Under the pieces are notes generated by a model. It was given only the letters and a program-made list of their open reading frames with translations, did no database searches and had not been told where the DNA came from. Positions 49,241 through 58,016 of a stretch of 64,000 nucleotides of DNA are shown in pieces. Positions within the stretch are counted from its first letter, which is position 1, and each line of letters starts with the position of its first letter. This DNA comes from Achromobacter sp. MFA1 R4 (GTDB lineage: Bacteria > Pseudomonadota > Gammaproteobacteria > Burkholderiales > Burkholderiaceae_B): positions 806,001 to 870,000 of the forward strand of contig NZ_LT707065.1 in the NCBI RefSeq assembly GCF_900156745.1. The letters are read 5' to 3'. A program made the position numbers and the translations under genes.

Positions 49241-51244
49241 ATGCCTGATCAACCTGACCTCACCAAGCTGATCTTCGGGCGACTGACCTGGGACGCCATT
49301 CCCTTCCACGATCCCATCCTGCTGGGCACGTTCTTCATGGTGGCGGCGGGCGGCATCGTGGTGCTGGGCTCCGTGACCTACTACAAGAAGTGGGGCTATC
49401 TGTGGCGCGAGTGGTTCACCAGCATCGACCACAAGAAGATCGGCATCATGTATGTGATCCTGGGCATCGTGATGCTGCTACGCGGCTTTGCCGATGCCAT
49501 CATGATGCGGGGCCAGCAGGCGGTGGCCTTCGGCGATTCCATGGGCTACCTGCCGCCGCATCACTACGACCAGATCTTCACGGCGCATGGCGTGATCATG
49601 ATCTTCTTCGTGGCGATGCCGCTGGTCACGGGGCTGATGAACTACATCGTCCCGCTGCAGATCGGCGCGCGCGACGTCGCGTTTCCGTTCCTGAACAACT
49701 TCAGCTTCTGGATGACCGCGGGCGGGGTGATCCTGGTGATGATGTCGCTGTTCGTGGGCGAATTCGCGCGCACGGGCTGGCTGGCGTACCCCCCCTTATC
49801 GGGAATCCTGCACAGTCCGGACGTCGGGGTCGATTACTACATCTGGGCCCTGCAGATCGCGGGCGTGGGGACGCTGCTGTCGGGCGTGAACCTGCTGGTC
49901 ACCATCGTGAAGATGCGCGCGCCGGGCATGACGATGATGCGCATGCCGATCTTCACCTGGACCGCGCTGTGCACCAACGTGCTGATCGTGGCCGCCTTCC
50001 CCGTGCTGACGGCGGTGCTGGCGCTGCTGACCATGGACCGCTACGTCGGCACCAACTTCTTCACGGCGGACTTCGGCGGCAACGCCATGATGTACGTGAA
50101 CCTGATCTGGATCTGGGGCCACCCCGAGGTCTACATCCTGATCCTGCCCGCGTTCGGCATCTTTTCCGAAGTGGTGTCCACCTACTGCCGCAAGCGGCTG
50201 TTCGGCTACGCGTCCATGGTGTACGCCACGGTCGTCATCACCGTGCTGTCCTACCTGGTCTGGCTGCACCACTTCTTCACCATGGGATCGGGGGCCAGCG
50301 TGAACTCGTTCTTCGGGATCACGACGATGATCATTTCGATCCCGACGGGCGCCAAGATCTTCAACTGGCTGTTCACCATGTACCGCGGGCGCATCCGCTT
50401 CGAAGTCCCGATGCTGTGGACGATCGGCTTCATGGTGACCTTCGTGATCGGCGGCATGACGGGCGTGCTGCTGGCGGTGCCGCCCGCCGACTTCGCGCTG
50501 CACAACAGCCTGTTCCTCATCGCACACTTCCACAACGTGATCATCGGCGGCGTGCTGTTCGGCCTGATGGCCGGCATCACGTACTGGTTTCCCAAGGCCT
50601 TCGGCTACAAGCTCGATCCGTTCTGGGGCAAGTGCTCGTTCTGGTTCTGGCTGGTGGGCTTTTACGTCGCCTTCATGCCGCTGTATGTGCTGGGCCTGAT
50701 GGGCGTGACGCGGCGCGTGAATCACTTCGAGGACATGTCGCTGCAGATCTGGTTCCAGATCGCGGCCTTCGGCGCGCTGCTGATCGCCTGCGGCATTGCC
50801 AGCTTCATCATCCAGCTCGTGGTCAGCTACCGCCGCCGCGAGGAACTGCGCGACACCACGGGCGATCCCTGGGACGGCCGCACGCTGGAATGGTCCACGT
50901 CGTCGCCCCCGCCCGTGTACAACTTCGCGTTCACGCCGCGGGTGCATGACCTGGACGCGTGGTGGCAGATGAAGCAGCACGGCTACCAGCGCCCGCAGCA
51001 GGGCTTCATCCCGATCCACATGCCGAAGAACACCTGGGCGGGCATCGTGCTGGCGGGGATCAGCGTGGTCATGGGCTTTGCGCTGATCTGGCACATGTGG
51101 CCGCTCGTCGTGCTGTCCTTCGCGGCGCTGATCCTGGTGTCGATCATCCATACCTTCAACTACAAGCGCGACTACTACGTGCCGGCCGAACAGGTCGTCG
51201 CCACGGAAGACGCCCGCACGAGGCTGCTAGCGCAACATGTCTGA
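49241..51244 (+). CDS. cyoB: Cytochrome bo(3)-type ubiquinol oxidase subunit I
   Basis: A 667-residue, 15-helix subunit carrying the haems and CuB. W-G-H-P-E-V-Y holds the His-Tyr cross-linked pair, L-H-H-F-F the CuB histidines, and H-F-H-N-V the haem ligands. It oxidises ubiquinol in the inner membrane and pumps protons. GGA and GAG near the ATG give a ribosome site. Its last 8 bp overlap cyoC. Confidence 0.96.
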   Translation: MPDQPDLTKLIFGRLTWDAIPFHDPILLGTFFMVAAGGIVVLGSVTYYKKWGYLWREWFTSIDHKKIGIMYVILGIVMLLRGFADAIMMRGQQAVAFGDSMGYLPPHHYDQIFTAHGVIMIFFVAMPLVTGLMNYIVPLQIGARDVAFPFLNNFSFWMTAGGVILVMMSLFVGEFARTGWLAYPPLSGILHSPDVGVDYYIWALQIAGVGTLLSGVNLLVTIVKMRAPGMTMMRMPIFTWTALCTNVLIVAAFPVLTAVLALLTMDRYVGTNFFTADFGGNAMMYVNLIWIWGHPEVYILILPAFGIFSEVVSTYCRKRLFGYASMVYATVVITVLSYLVWLHHFFTMGSGASVNSFFGITTMIISIPTGAKIFNWLFTMYRGRIRFEVPMLWTIGFMVTFVIGGMTGVLLAVPPADFALHNSLFLIAHFHNVIIGGVLFGLMAGITYWFPKAFGYKLDPFWGKCSFWFWLVGFYVAFMPLYVLGLMGVTRRVNHFEDMSLQIWFQIAAFGALLIACGIASFIIQLVVSYRRREELRDTTGDPWDGRTLEWSTSSPPPVYNFAFTPRVHDLDAWWQMKQHGYQRPQQGFIPIHMPKNTWAGIVLAGISVVMGFALIWHMWPLVVLSFAALILVSIIHTFNYKRDYYVPAEQVVATEDARTRLLAQHV

Positions 51245-51881
51245 TACCCTCGCCCACACCCTGCCCGGCGGCGCGGCGCCGGCCGCCCAGGAACCCGTCT
51301 TTTACGTTCCCGGCGAACATCATCCCAAGAACGGCACGCTGCTCGGGTTCTGGATCTACCTGATGAGCGACTGCCTCATCTTCGCCTGCCTGTTCGCGGT
51401 CTACGGCGTGCTGGGCCGCAGCTTCGCCGCGGGCCCTTCCGGCGCAGACCTGTTCGACCTGCCGCTGGTGGCGGTGAACACCACGCTGCTGCTGCTGTCG
51501 TCCATCACGTATGGCTTTGCCATGCTGGAGATGCGGCGCAACCGCATCGGCGCGACGCAGGGGTGGCTGGCGGTGACCGGCATCCTGGGCCTGGGCTTCC
51601 TGTCGCTGGAACTGTACGAGTTCTGGCACCTGATCCATCAGGGCGCCGGCCCGCAGCGCAGCGCCTTCCTGTCGGCCTTCTTCACGCTGGTCGGCACCCA
51701 CGGGCTGCACGTCACCTTCGGCATCGTCTGGCTGGTGACGATGATGCTGCAGGTGCGCATGCACGGCCTGATCCCCGAAAACCGCCGCCGCCTGATGTGC
51801 CTGTCGATGTTCTGGCACTTCCTGGACCTGATCTGGGTGGGCGTGTTCACCTTCGTGTATCTGATGGGAGTGCTGCCATGA
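51237..51881 (+). CDS. cyoC: Cytochrome bo(3)-type ubiquinol oxidase subunit III
   Basis: A 214-residue protein of five helices, with the family motifs [14 protein letters not shown] and [13 protein letters not shown]. It lacks haem and stabilises the complex. The ATG at 51237 lies inside cyoB, and the stop overlaps cyoD by 4 bp (ATGA). Confidence 0.96.
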   Translation: MSDTLAHTLPGGAAPAAQEPVFYVPGEHHPKNGTLLGFWIYLMSDCLIFACLFAVYGVLGRSFAAGPSGADLFDLPLVAVNTTLLLLSSITYGFAMLEMRRNRIGATQGWLAVTGILGLGFLSLELYEFWHLIHQGAGPQRSAFLSAFFTLVGTHGLHVTFGIVWLVTMMLQVRMHGLIPENRRRLMCLSMFWHFLDLIWVGVFTFVYLMGVLP

Positions 51882-52300
51882 CGTCGCACATGGATAACCT
51901 GGCCGACACCGGCCACGGCGGCCATCACGGCCATGGCGGACACGACGACCACCACGACGACGACGGCGCCGCCCACGGCACCCTCAAGAGCTACCTGACC
52001 GGCTTCGTGCTGGCGGCCATCCTGACCGCGATTCCCTTCTGGCTGGTCATGGACCGCGTCATCGACAGCTCGCGCGTCACGGGCCTGGTGATCCTGGCCT
52101 TTGCCGTCGTGCAGATCGTGGTCCACATCGTCTACTTCCTGCACATGGACACCAAGTCCGAAAGCGGCTGGAACATGTTGGCGTTAATATTCACTTTGGT
52201 GCTGGTCGTCATTACGCTCAGCGGATCCATCTGGATCATGTATCACTTGAACTCCAACATGATGCCCATGTCCACGCATGACATGCGCAAGATGCCCTGA
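51878..52300 (+). CDS. cyoD: Cytochrome bo(3)-type ubiquinol oxidase subunit IV with a His-rich N-terminus
   Basis: A 140-residue protein. The C-terminal part has three helices and the family motif V-H-I-V-Y-F-L-H-M-D. The first 34 residues contain nine His plus several Asp (G-H-G-G-H-H-G-H-G-G-H-D-D-H-H), clearly longer and richer than in E. coli CyoD (about three His). This tail might bind Cu or Zn (inference). It overlaps SURF1 by one base. Confidence 0.93.
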   Translation: MTSHMDNLADTGHGGHHGHGGHDDHHDDDGAAHGTLKSYLTGFVLAAILTAIPFWLVMDRVIDSSRVTGLVILAFAVVQIVVHIVYFLHMDTKSESGWNMLALIFTLVLVVITLSGSIWIMYHLNSNMMPMSTHDMRKMP

Positions 52301-53076
52301 TGGCAGCAGTCAAAGACATTTCTTCACGCGACACCTCCCGTAATCCGCGCAGCAAGGCAACCCTGGTCATCCTGGGGTTGCTGGCTGCCGCCGTCTTCGC
52401 CGGGCTGTGCGCCCTGGGCACCTGGCAGGTGCACCGGCTGGCCTGGAAGCGCGCGCTGATCGCGCAGGTGGATGAGCGGGCCCATGCGCCGGCCACGCCC
52501 GCGCCCGGCAAAAGCGAATGGGCCCAGCTCACGCGCGACAACGCCGAGTACCGCCCCGTGTCCGCGTCCGGCACGTTCAATTTCGACCAGCAGACGCTGG
52601 TGCAGGCCGCGACCGAACTGGGCAGCGGCTACTGGGTCATGACGCCGCTGCAGTTGGCGGACGGCAGCACGGTGCTGGTCAACCGCGGCTTCGTGCTGCC
52701 GGCCTGGCGTAAGAGCCAGGCCCAGACCGCGCAGCCGCCCGCGCAGGCCCAGGTCACGGGGTTCCTGCGCATGGGCGAGCCGGGCAGCGGCTTCCTGCGC
52801 AACAACGACCCCGACGCGAATCTCTGGTATTCGCGCGATCTTCCGGCCATTGCCGCGGCCCGCGGCCTGACCGACGTGGCGCCCTACTTCATCGACGCGG
52901 ACGCGGCTTCCAGTCCTGGCAAGGACCCGGCCCGGGCGCCGGTGGGCGGCCTGACGGTGATCAGCTTTCCGAACAACCATCTGGTCTATGCCATCACCTG
53001 GTATGCGCTGGCATTGATGGTGATCGTCGGGGTGGTGGTCTTCGTGCGCGAGGAGCGGCGCGCGCGCAGGCCCTGA
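52300..53076 (+). CDS. SURF1 family oxidase assembly protein
   Basis: A 258-residue protein with an N-terminal and a C-terminal membrane helix flanking a periplasmic domain, the usual SURF1 topology. Visible motifs: L-G-T-W-Q-V-H-R-L-A-W-K, V-L-V-N-R-G-F-V and the C-terminal N-N-H-L-V-Y-A-I-T-W-Y-A-L-A. SURF1 helps haem insertion; in Paracoccus a dedicated SURF1 serves the ba3 quinol oxidase. No cyoE haem O synthase is in the operon. It overlaps cyoD by one base (TGATG). Confidence 0.92.
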   Translation: MAAVKDISSRDTSRNPRSKATLVILGLLAAAVFAGLCALGTWQVHRLAWKRALIAQVDERAHAPATPAPGKSEWAQLTRDNAEYRPVSASGTFNFDQQTLVQAATELGSGYWVMTPLQLADGSTVLVNRGFVLPAWRKSQAQTAQPPAQAQVTGFLRMGEPGSGFLRNNDPDANLWYSRDLPAIAAARGLTDVAPYFIDADAASSPGKDPARAPVGGLTVISFPNNHLVYAITWYALALMVIVGVVVFVREERRARRP

Positions 53077-53091
53077 CCCGCGATTCCAGGC

Positions 53092-53130
53092 AAAAAAACG
53101 GCGCCCGTTCATCGAGGCGTCGTTTTTTTT
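53092..53130. terminator. Bidirectional terminator between SURF1 and nadV
   Basis: A7-CGGCGCC and GGCGTCG-T8 pair across a short loop (one G-T pair). The A-run on one side and the T-run on the other allow termination of both converging operons. Confidence 0.8.
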
Positions 53131-53163
53131 GCTTCTTTGAGCATTACCTGGGCCGGCGGCGGA

Positions 53164-54864
53164 TCACCGTTGCGGCCACGCGATGCTGCCCGGCTCCGGG
53201 CACACCCACGAGCCGTGCAGCCGTTCGCGGATCTGGGCCAGGCTCTGCTCGACCAGCAACGCGCCGTCGCGAAACACCGGCGCCAGCGCCCCGCCTGCCG
53301 CCTGGTCGGGCGTCTGCTGGTCGCGCAGCACGTAGCCGTCGGCCGTCTCGTCGACGCGCAGCAGCCCCTTGGCCGACTTCTTCACGCCGGAATCCGTGAC
53401 CGGGTCCTTCACCAGTTCCTGCGGCTCGCCGTCGACCTCGGCATAGGTCGCCTTCAGCGCCCAGCCGAACGTGTCGCGCGTCAGGTACTGGTAGGTGTAA
53501 GAGCCGATGCCCAGCACCACGTTGCCCGAGGCGAATCCCTTGCGTTCCAGGCGGACCAGGATGTCGCGCGCCCGGGTCAGCGTGATCGAATCGCCGTAGA
53601 TCAGGCCGACGCGCGGGTTCAGGAGCTTATAGCCCTTGTCGGTTTCCTCGCCGCCGAACGTATCCCACAGGCATTGCACCGCGCCCTTCACCTCCGCCGG
53701 GCGCAAGGTCTGCTGCGCGCTCGCGTCGTCGGCCAGCAGCCAGTGCGTGCCCGTGGCCGTGTCGCGCACCGCCTCGTAACCGCCGGCCCGCGCCTGCCGC
53801 AAGGCGGCGCTGTCTTCCACGCTGGCCACGTCCGTGCAGAAATAGCCCGTCAGGATCTTCACGGGATCGCCGGAGTCCGGACGGAACACGACCTTGGCGT
53901 TGCCCAGCGCATCCGGCTGGCGGGCCAGGATCTCGGACTTGAGGGCCGCGGCGAAGTCGGTCACGACCTGCCAGAAGTCCCAGGTGTCCGACACCACCGA
54001 CACGATGCCGGCCGGATAGACCTGCGTGACGAGGCGGCGGATGGTTTCGATTTCCCCCTCCTTGCTGCCCAGGCACATCACGGAGTGTTCGGTTGCGGGC
54101 ACGGAACCGCCGATGAGTTCGCGGTCGGAGTCCGCGTTGTAGACGTCTTCCAGGTAGTCGATGGCCGGGATGGTGTCGGTGCCGGTGAACGACAGCAGGT
54201 GGCCCGCGCCGCACTTGCGCGCATCGTACAGGCCCGCCATGCCGCGCATCGAGAAGTCGTGGCCCTGCCAATCCACGAACGCCATCGGGCTGCCGGTCAG
54301 CCGCGCGAAATACGTCAGCAGCTTGCGGTATTCGAAGGCGATGGTGGCCACCGTCGACGGCTTCCAGGATTCGCAGCTGAACAGGGTCTCGATATAGGTC
54401 ACCAGCCACGCGAATTCCGGCCGGGTGTTGATGAAGGTGACCGGCGGCACGCGGATGTCGACGCGCGCGCCCTCGGGCACTGAGCGGATTTCCAGCGGCA
54501 GGTAGCCCAGCTCATGCAAGGCCTGCAGGTGGTCCACCGTGACCGCGCCCTTGCCCAGCGCGTTGTCCACGCGCCGCTGGTACTGGCGCACGGCGGTGCT
54601 GGCGGGCTTGGCGAAGAATTCGCGGTCGAACAGGCCGATCAGGATTTCCTTGATGAAGCCCTGCAGGCCGAACCAGACGATCTTGTCGTCGAACAGTTCG
54701 GGCAGCACCGGCGCCAGGCGCGCGGAGCGCGGCGTGAAGTTGGCCAGGATCTTGTTGGTGCCCTTGGGGTACTGGAAGGGGTGGCCGGTCTTGTAGAAGT
54801 CGGCCTGCAGAAAGGGATTCAGGCCGTTCTTCAGGCCGCGGGCCGGGGTGTCGGGAGCATTCAT
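53164..54864 (-). CDS. nadV: Nicotinamide phosphoribosyltransferase (NadV/NAMPT type)
   Basis: A 566-residue protein. N-terminal P-F-L-Q-A-D-F-Y-K-T-G-H, then N-F-T-P-R-S and D-W-Q-G-H-D-F-S-M-R-G-M, and F-R-P-D-S-G-D-P, all typical of NAMPT/NadV, somewhat longer than human NAMPT (491). It joins nicotinamide and PRPP to give NMN in the cytoplasm. AAGGAAA is 7 bases before the ATG. It follows the Prs-like gene after 18 bp, so PRPP production and use are coupled. NMN adenylyltransferase is not in the window. Confidence 0.93.
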   Translation of the reverse strand: MNAPDTPARGLKNGLNPFLQADFYKTGHPFQYPKGTNKILANFTPRSARLAPVLPELFDDKIVWFGLQGFIKEILIGLFDREFFAKPASTAVRQYQRRVDNALGKGAVTVDHLQALHELGYLPLEIRSVPEGARVDIRVPPVTFINTRPEFAWLVTYIETLFSCESWKPSTVATIAFEYRKLLTYFARLTGSPMAFVDWQGHDFSMRGMAGLYDARKCGAGHLLSFTGTDTIPAIDYLEDVYNADSDRELIGGSVPATEHSVMCLGSKEGEIETIRRLVTQVYPAGIVSVVSDTWDFWQVVTDFAAALKSEILARQPDALGNAKVVFRPDSGDPVKILTGYFCTDVASVEDSAALRQARAGGYEAVRDTATGTHWLLADDASAQQTLRPAEVKGAVQCLWDTFGGEETDKGYKLLNPRVGLIYGDSITLTRARDILVRLERKGFASGNVVLGIGSYTYQYLTRDTFGWALKATYAEVDGEPQELVKDPVTDSGVKKSAKGLLRVDETADGYVLRDQQTPDQAAGGALAPVFRDGALLVEQSLAQIRERLHGSWVCPEPGSIAWPQR

Positions 54865-54882
54865 GGCGATTTCCTTCTTGTT

Positions 54883-55725
54883 TCAGTTGACCCGCACGGC
54901 GGCGGGGCTGGACGCGGCGCCTTCGGTGGCCGTCCAGTCATACGCGGTGAAGATTTCGGCATAGCGGGATTTCAGTTCCGCCAGGCCCTTGCTGAAAATG
55001 CCGTGCGTGACGTACAGGTAGAGCGGCTGGCCGGTCCGGTCGCGCAGGGCGGCGGCCAGTTCCAGGAAGGTGCGGCCGCCGTCGCAGATGTCATCGACCA
55101 CCAGCACCGGCTGGGCCGGGATATCGTCGGGCACGCGGGTTTCAGTGATGCGGCCGGTCAGCGGATCGCGGACCTTTTCCGCGTAGCGCACGTCGGCCAC
55201 GCCCAGCGCCTTGGCAAGCGCCTGCACGCGCTTGCGGGCGCCGGCGTCCGGCGCCATCAGCGTGACGCCCTGGGCAAAGGCCGGCGCGGCCAGCGCCTTT
55301 TTCAGGAAGGCGGCGGCGTCGACGACGCGCACCCGCTGCAGCAGCGCCGGCGTGACGTCGCTGTGCGGCTCCACGATGGTGACGGTGGCGTACTGCTGGT
55401 CGTTGATCAGCTTGCAGAACACCGCGGCGCCCAGGGCTTCACCCGGGTTGCACACGCGGTCCTGGCGGGCGTAGGGCACGTAGGGCATGTCCAGGTGCAC
55501 GGGCGCCGCGGGGTTCAGGCGGCGCAGCGCGTCGGTCAGCAACAGGAGCTGCATGACGTCGTCGGCCGACTTCAACAGGGCATGGATGCGGAATTCGCGC
55601 GCGGCGTCTGCCTGCGCGCGCAGTGCGGCGGGCACGGTGACCTGCATTTCGCCGCCCGGAAATTTGAACGCGGCCGGCGTACCGGTCTGGCCCTGTCCTT
55701 CGATTACCGCAGTGATGCTGAACAT
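54883..55725 (-). CDS. prs: Prs-like ribose-phosphate pyrophosphokinase
   Basis: A 280-residue protein, shorter than housekeeping Prs (about 310-315). It has the phosphoribosyltransferase P-loop V-L-V-V-D-D-I-C-D-G-G-R-T-F and the Prs motif P-Y-V-P-Y-A-R-Q-D-R. In its usual role it makes PRPP for nadV. Because it is short and always next to nadV here, it may instead be an ADP-ribose pyrophosphokinase, as described for phage NAD reconstitution pathway 1 (hypothesis). AAGGGA is 6 bases before the ATG. Confidence 0.88.
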   Translation of the reverse strand: MFSITAVIEGQGQTGTPAAFKFPGGEMQVTVPAALRAQADAAREFRIHALLKSADDVMQLLLLTDALRRLNPAAPVHLDMPYVPYARQDRVCNPGEALGAAVFCKLINDQQYATVTIVEPHSDVTPALLQRVRVVDAAAFLKKALAAPAFAQGVTLMAPDAGARKRVQALAKALGVADVRYAEKVRDPLTGRITETRVPDDIPAQPVLVVDDICDGGRTFLELAAALRDRTGQPLYLYVTHGIFSKGLAELKSRYAEIFTAYDWTATEGAASSPAAVRVN

Positions 55726-55733
55726 GATCGTCC

Positions 55734-55793
55734 CTTAGTGGCATTTCAAAACTAAGTGACGCCAGTATAGGCCTACTTATTGTCTTTATGCAA
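55734..55793 (-). promoter_or_regulatory. Promoter and candidate NrtR operator of prs-nadV
   Basis: On the minus strand TTGCAT (55793-55788), an 18-bp spacer and TATACT (55769-55764) form a likely promoter. Just downstream, CTTAGT (55734-55739) and ACTAAG (55751-55756) form a perfect 6-bp inverted repeat over the expected transcription start. The 8-bp palindrome TAGGCCTA (55768-55775) overlaps the -10. The AT-richness is unlike the surroundings. Confidence 0.5.
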
Positions 55794-55810
55794 CTATGTA
55801 GAGAACAGGA

Positions 55811-56461
55811 TCAGCCAACGCTGCGGTCAAAGAAGGTGAAGTCCTTCAGCCGGTACAGCCGGGCCGGCCGCTGCGCGCCCCCGACGTGTTCGTCGGTGGC
55901 CTCCAGCGCCCCCCAGGCTTCCATCTTGCGGCGGAAGTTGGACTTTTCCAGGCGGGTCCGCAGGATGGCTTCGTAGGTGTGCTGCAGCTGCGTGAGCGTG
56001 AAGCGCTCGGGCAGCAGGAAAAATGGCAGCGTCGAATACGTGGACTTGCTGCGCAGGCGGGCGACGGCCGCCCCCACGATCTCGGCGTGGTCGAACGCCA
56101 GGGGCGGCAAGGCGTCCACGCTGACAAAGCGGAATTTCGCCGTGGCCGCGGCCAGTTCGGCGGCGGGCACCAGGGCCACATAGGCCACCGACAGCGACCA
56201 TTGCCGCGGATCGCGGTCGGGGCCGGAAAACACCTGCAGCTGTTCCAGATAGCGCGGCTCGAATCCGGTCTTGTCGCGCAGCACGCGCCGGATGCTGTCT
56301 TCGGTGGACGCGTCCTCGTCGGCGTGCACCACCCCGCCCGGCAGGGCCATGGCGTCGCGGTACGGCTCGCGGTCGCGCCGGTGCAGCGCGACTTCCAGGC
56401 CGGAATCGCGCAAGGTGAGCAGGACGGCGTCGACGGTGACGAGCGGCTGAGGAAAGTCCAA
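55811..56461 (-). CDS. nrtR: NrtR family NUDIX-winged-helix repressor of NAD metabolism
   Basis: A 216-residue protein: N-terminal NUDIX fold (about 5-140) plus C-terminal winged helix (F-T-L-T-Q-L-Q-H-T-Y-E-A-I-L, K-S-N-F-R-R-K-M). The Nudix catalytic helix reads R-V-L-R-D-K-T-G-F instead of R-E-x-x-E-E-x-G-x, so hydrolysis is probably lost and ADP-ribose would act as ligand only. The start is a TTG at 56461; no in-frame ATG gives the domain start. It precedes prs and nadV on the same strand and probably represses them. Confidence 0.9.
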   Translation of the reverse strand: MDFPQPLVTVDAVLLTLRDSGLEVALHRRDREPYRDAMALPGGVVHADEDASTEDSIRRVLRDKTGFEPRYLEQLQVFSGPDRDPRQWSLSVAYVALVPAAELAAATAKFRFVSVDALPPLAFDHAEIVGAAVARLRSKSTYSTLPFFLLPERFTLTQLQHTYEAILRTRLEKSNFRRKMEAWGALEATDEHVGGAQRPARLYRLKDFTFFDRSVG

Positions 56462-56590
56462 CGGTCGGGTTCCAGGAGTGAGCTTCTGGGCAAGATGCCA
56501 CTATGACGCCGGACGGTCAAATCGGCGCGAGCCGCCGGGCCGTGTGCCGGCGGAATATGTCCCTGAAAATTGCCTGAAATTATCCATAAA

Positions 56591-56610
56591 TTGCCGCCTG
56601 ATAACGGCAA
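56591..56610. promoter_or_regulatory. Inverted repeat in the porin upstream region
   Basis: TTGCCG-N8-CGGCAA, a perfect 6-bp dyad in the AT-rich 253-bp region between nrtR and the porin gene. Possibly an operator for the porin gene or part of its promoter; TACACT at 56625-56630 could be a -10 box. Confidence 0.35.
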
Positions 56611-56714
56611 ATAACGCATTGTTCTACACTATGGCCCGAGGAACACCGCCAGGTTGACACTGCGCGCCGTGTTCCTTTTGCATTTTCCACACCCGTATCA
56701 CAGGAGTTTTCCGG

Positions 56715-57821
56715 ATGAAAAAGACGCTGCTCGCCGCGGCAATGCTGGCTTCCTTTGCAGGCGTTGTCCAGGCAGAACCGTCAGTCACTCTCTATGGTGT
56801 CATCGACACCGGCCTCGGTTACAACAAGATCAAGGGCGATGGCTACAACGGCTCGAAGGTCGGCATGATCAACGGCATCCAGGCCGGCTCCCGCTGGGGC
56901 CTGCGCGGATCCGAAGATCTGGGGGACGGCCTGCGCGCCGTCTTCAAGCTGGAAAGCGGGTTTGACTCCGCCAACGGCCAGCGCGCCCAGTCGGGCCGCC
57001 TGTTCGGCCGCCAGGCCACCATCGGGCTGGCCAACGACGCGTGGGGCTCGCTGGAATTTGGCCGCCAGGCCACGATCGGCTCGAACTACCTGGCCGACAT
57101 CGACCCCTTCTACACCAGCTACACCCAATCGAACATGGGCCTGGGTTTCAGCGCGGCCAACACCATGCGCTGGGACAACATGGTCATGTACCGCACGCCG
57201 TCGGTGAACGGCTTTGAATTCGGCATCGGCTACTCGTTCAATGCGGACGACACCACGGCCGACCAGACCGGTTTCCGCACCGCCGACAACACGCGCGGCA
57301 TCACCACAGGCCTGCGCTACGTGCAAGGCCCGCTGAACGTGGCGCTGACCTACGACCAGTTGAACGGCGCCAACCGCAGCACCATCGACAACCGCGCCAC
57401 GCCGCGCCAATACGCCGTGGGCGTGTCGTACGACCTGGAAGTGGTCAAGCTGGCCGCGGCCTACGGCCGCACCACCGACGGCTGGTTCGTGGGCCAGGAC
57501 CTGCCCGCCGGTACGCCCTTCAGCGACGAGTTCGGCACCAACCGCTTCGTGGACGGATTCAAGGCGAACTCCTACATGCTGGGCGCGACCCTGCCCGTGG
57601 GCGCTTCCGGCAGCCTGTTCACCTCGTGGCAGCACGTGGCGCCGTCCAATGACAAGCTGACGGGCGGCGACGCCAACATGAACGTCTACAGCGTGGGCTA
57701 CACCTACGACCTGTCCAAGCGCACCAACCTGTACGCCTACGGCTCGTACGGCACGGACTACGCGTTCATCGACGGCCTGAAGAGCACCGCCGCGGGCGTG
57801 GGCATCCGCCACCAGTTCTAA
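56715..57821 (+). CDS. General Gram-negative porin
   Basis: A 368-residue outer-membrane protein: signal peptide M-K-K-T-L-L-A-A-A-M-L-A-S-F cut at V-Q-A-E, then S-V-T-L-Y-G-V-I-D-T-G-L-G-Y, the standard start of beta-proteobacterial trimeric porins. G-S-R-W-G-L-R-G-S-E-D-L-G and G-R-Q-A-T-I-G-L are typical. It ends with H-Q-F, the C-terminal Phe needed for barrel assembly. AGGAG is 8 bases before the ATG. It provides diffusion of small hydrophilic solutes. Closely resembles Bordetella/Achromobacter porins. Confidence 0.95.
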   Translation: MKKTLLAAAMLASFAGVVQAEPSVTLYGVIDTGLGYNKIKGDGYNGSKVGMINGIQAGSRWGLRGSEDLGDGLRAVFKLESGFDSANGQRAQSGRLFGRQATIGLANDAWGSLEFGRQATIGSNYLADIDPFYTSYTQSNMGLGFSAANTMRWDNMVMYRTPSVNGFEFGIGYSFNADDTTADQTGFRTADNTRGITTGLRYVQGPLNVALTYDQLNGANRSTIDNRATPRQYAVGVSYDLEVVKLAAAYGRTTDGWFVGQDLPAGTPFSDEFGTNRFVDGFKANSYMLGATLPVGASGSLFTSWQHVAPSNDKLTGGDANMNVYSVGYTYDLSKRTNLYAYGSYGTDYAFIDGLKSTAAGVGIRHQF

Positions 57822-57831
57822 GCGGATGTAT

Positions 57832-57857
57832 AGCCGGCCCGCGCGGGCCGGCTTTTT
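57832..57857 (+). terminator. Rho-independent terminator of the porin gene
   Basis: A perfect 9-bp stem AGCCGGCCC / GGGCCGGCT with a 4-nt loop followed by TTTT, starting 10 bp after the porin stop. Confidence 0.9.
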
Positions 57858-58016
57858 CGCCCAGGCCTTCCGGTGCCTGGGCGCGCGGCCCTCCCCTTGC
57901 CGCCGCCCCCCAAAGCGGCCTAAGCTCGGCAAGCATTGCGGTGACGTGCAATGCGCAGGAAACAAGCGTCCGGCATGATCGGCCTCCCTCACTGATCGCA
58001 GCCCCCAAGCACCGCC

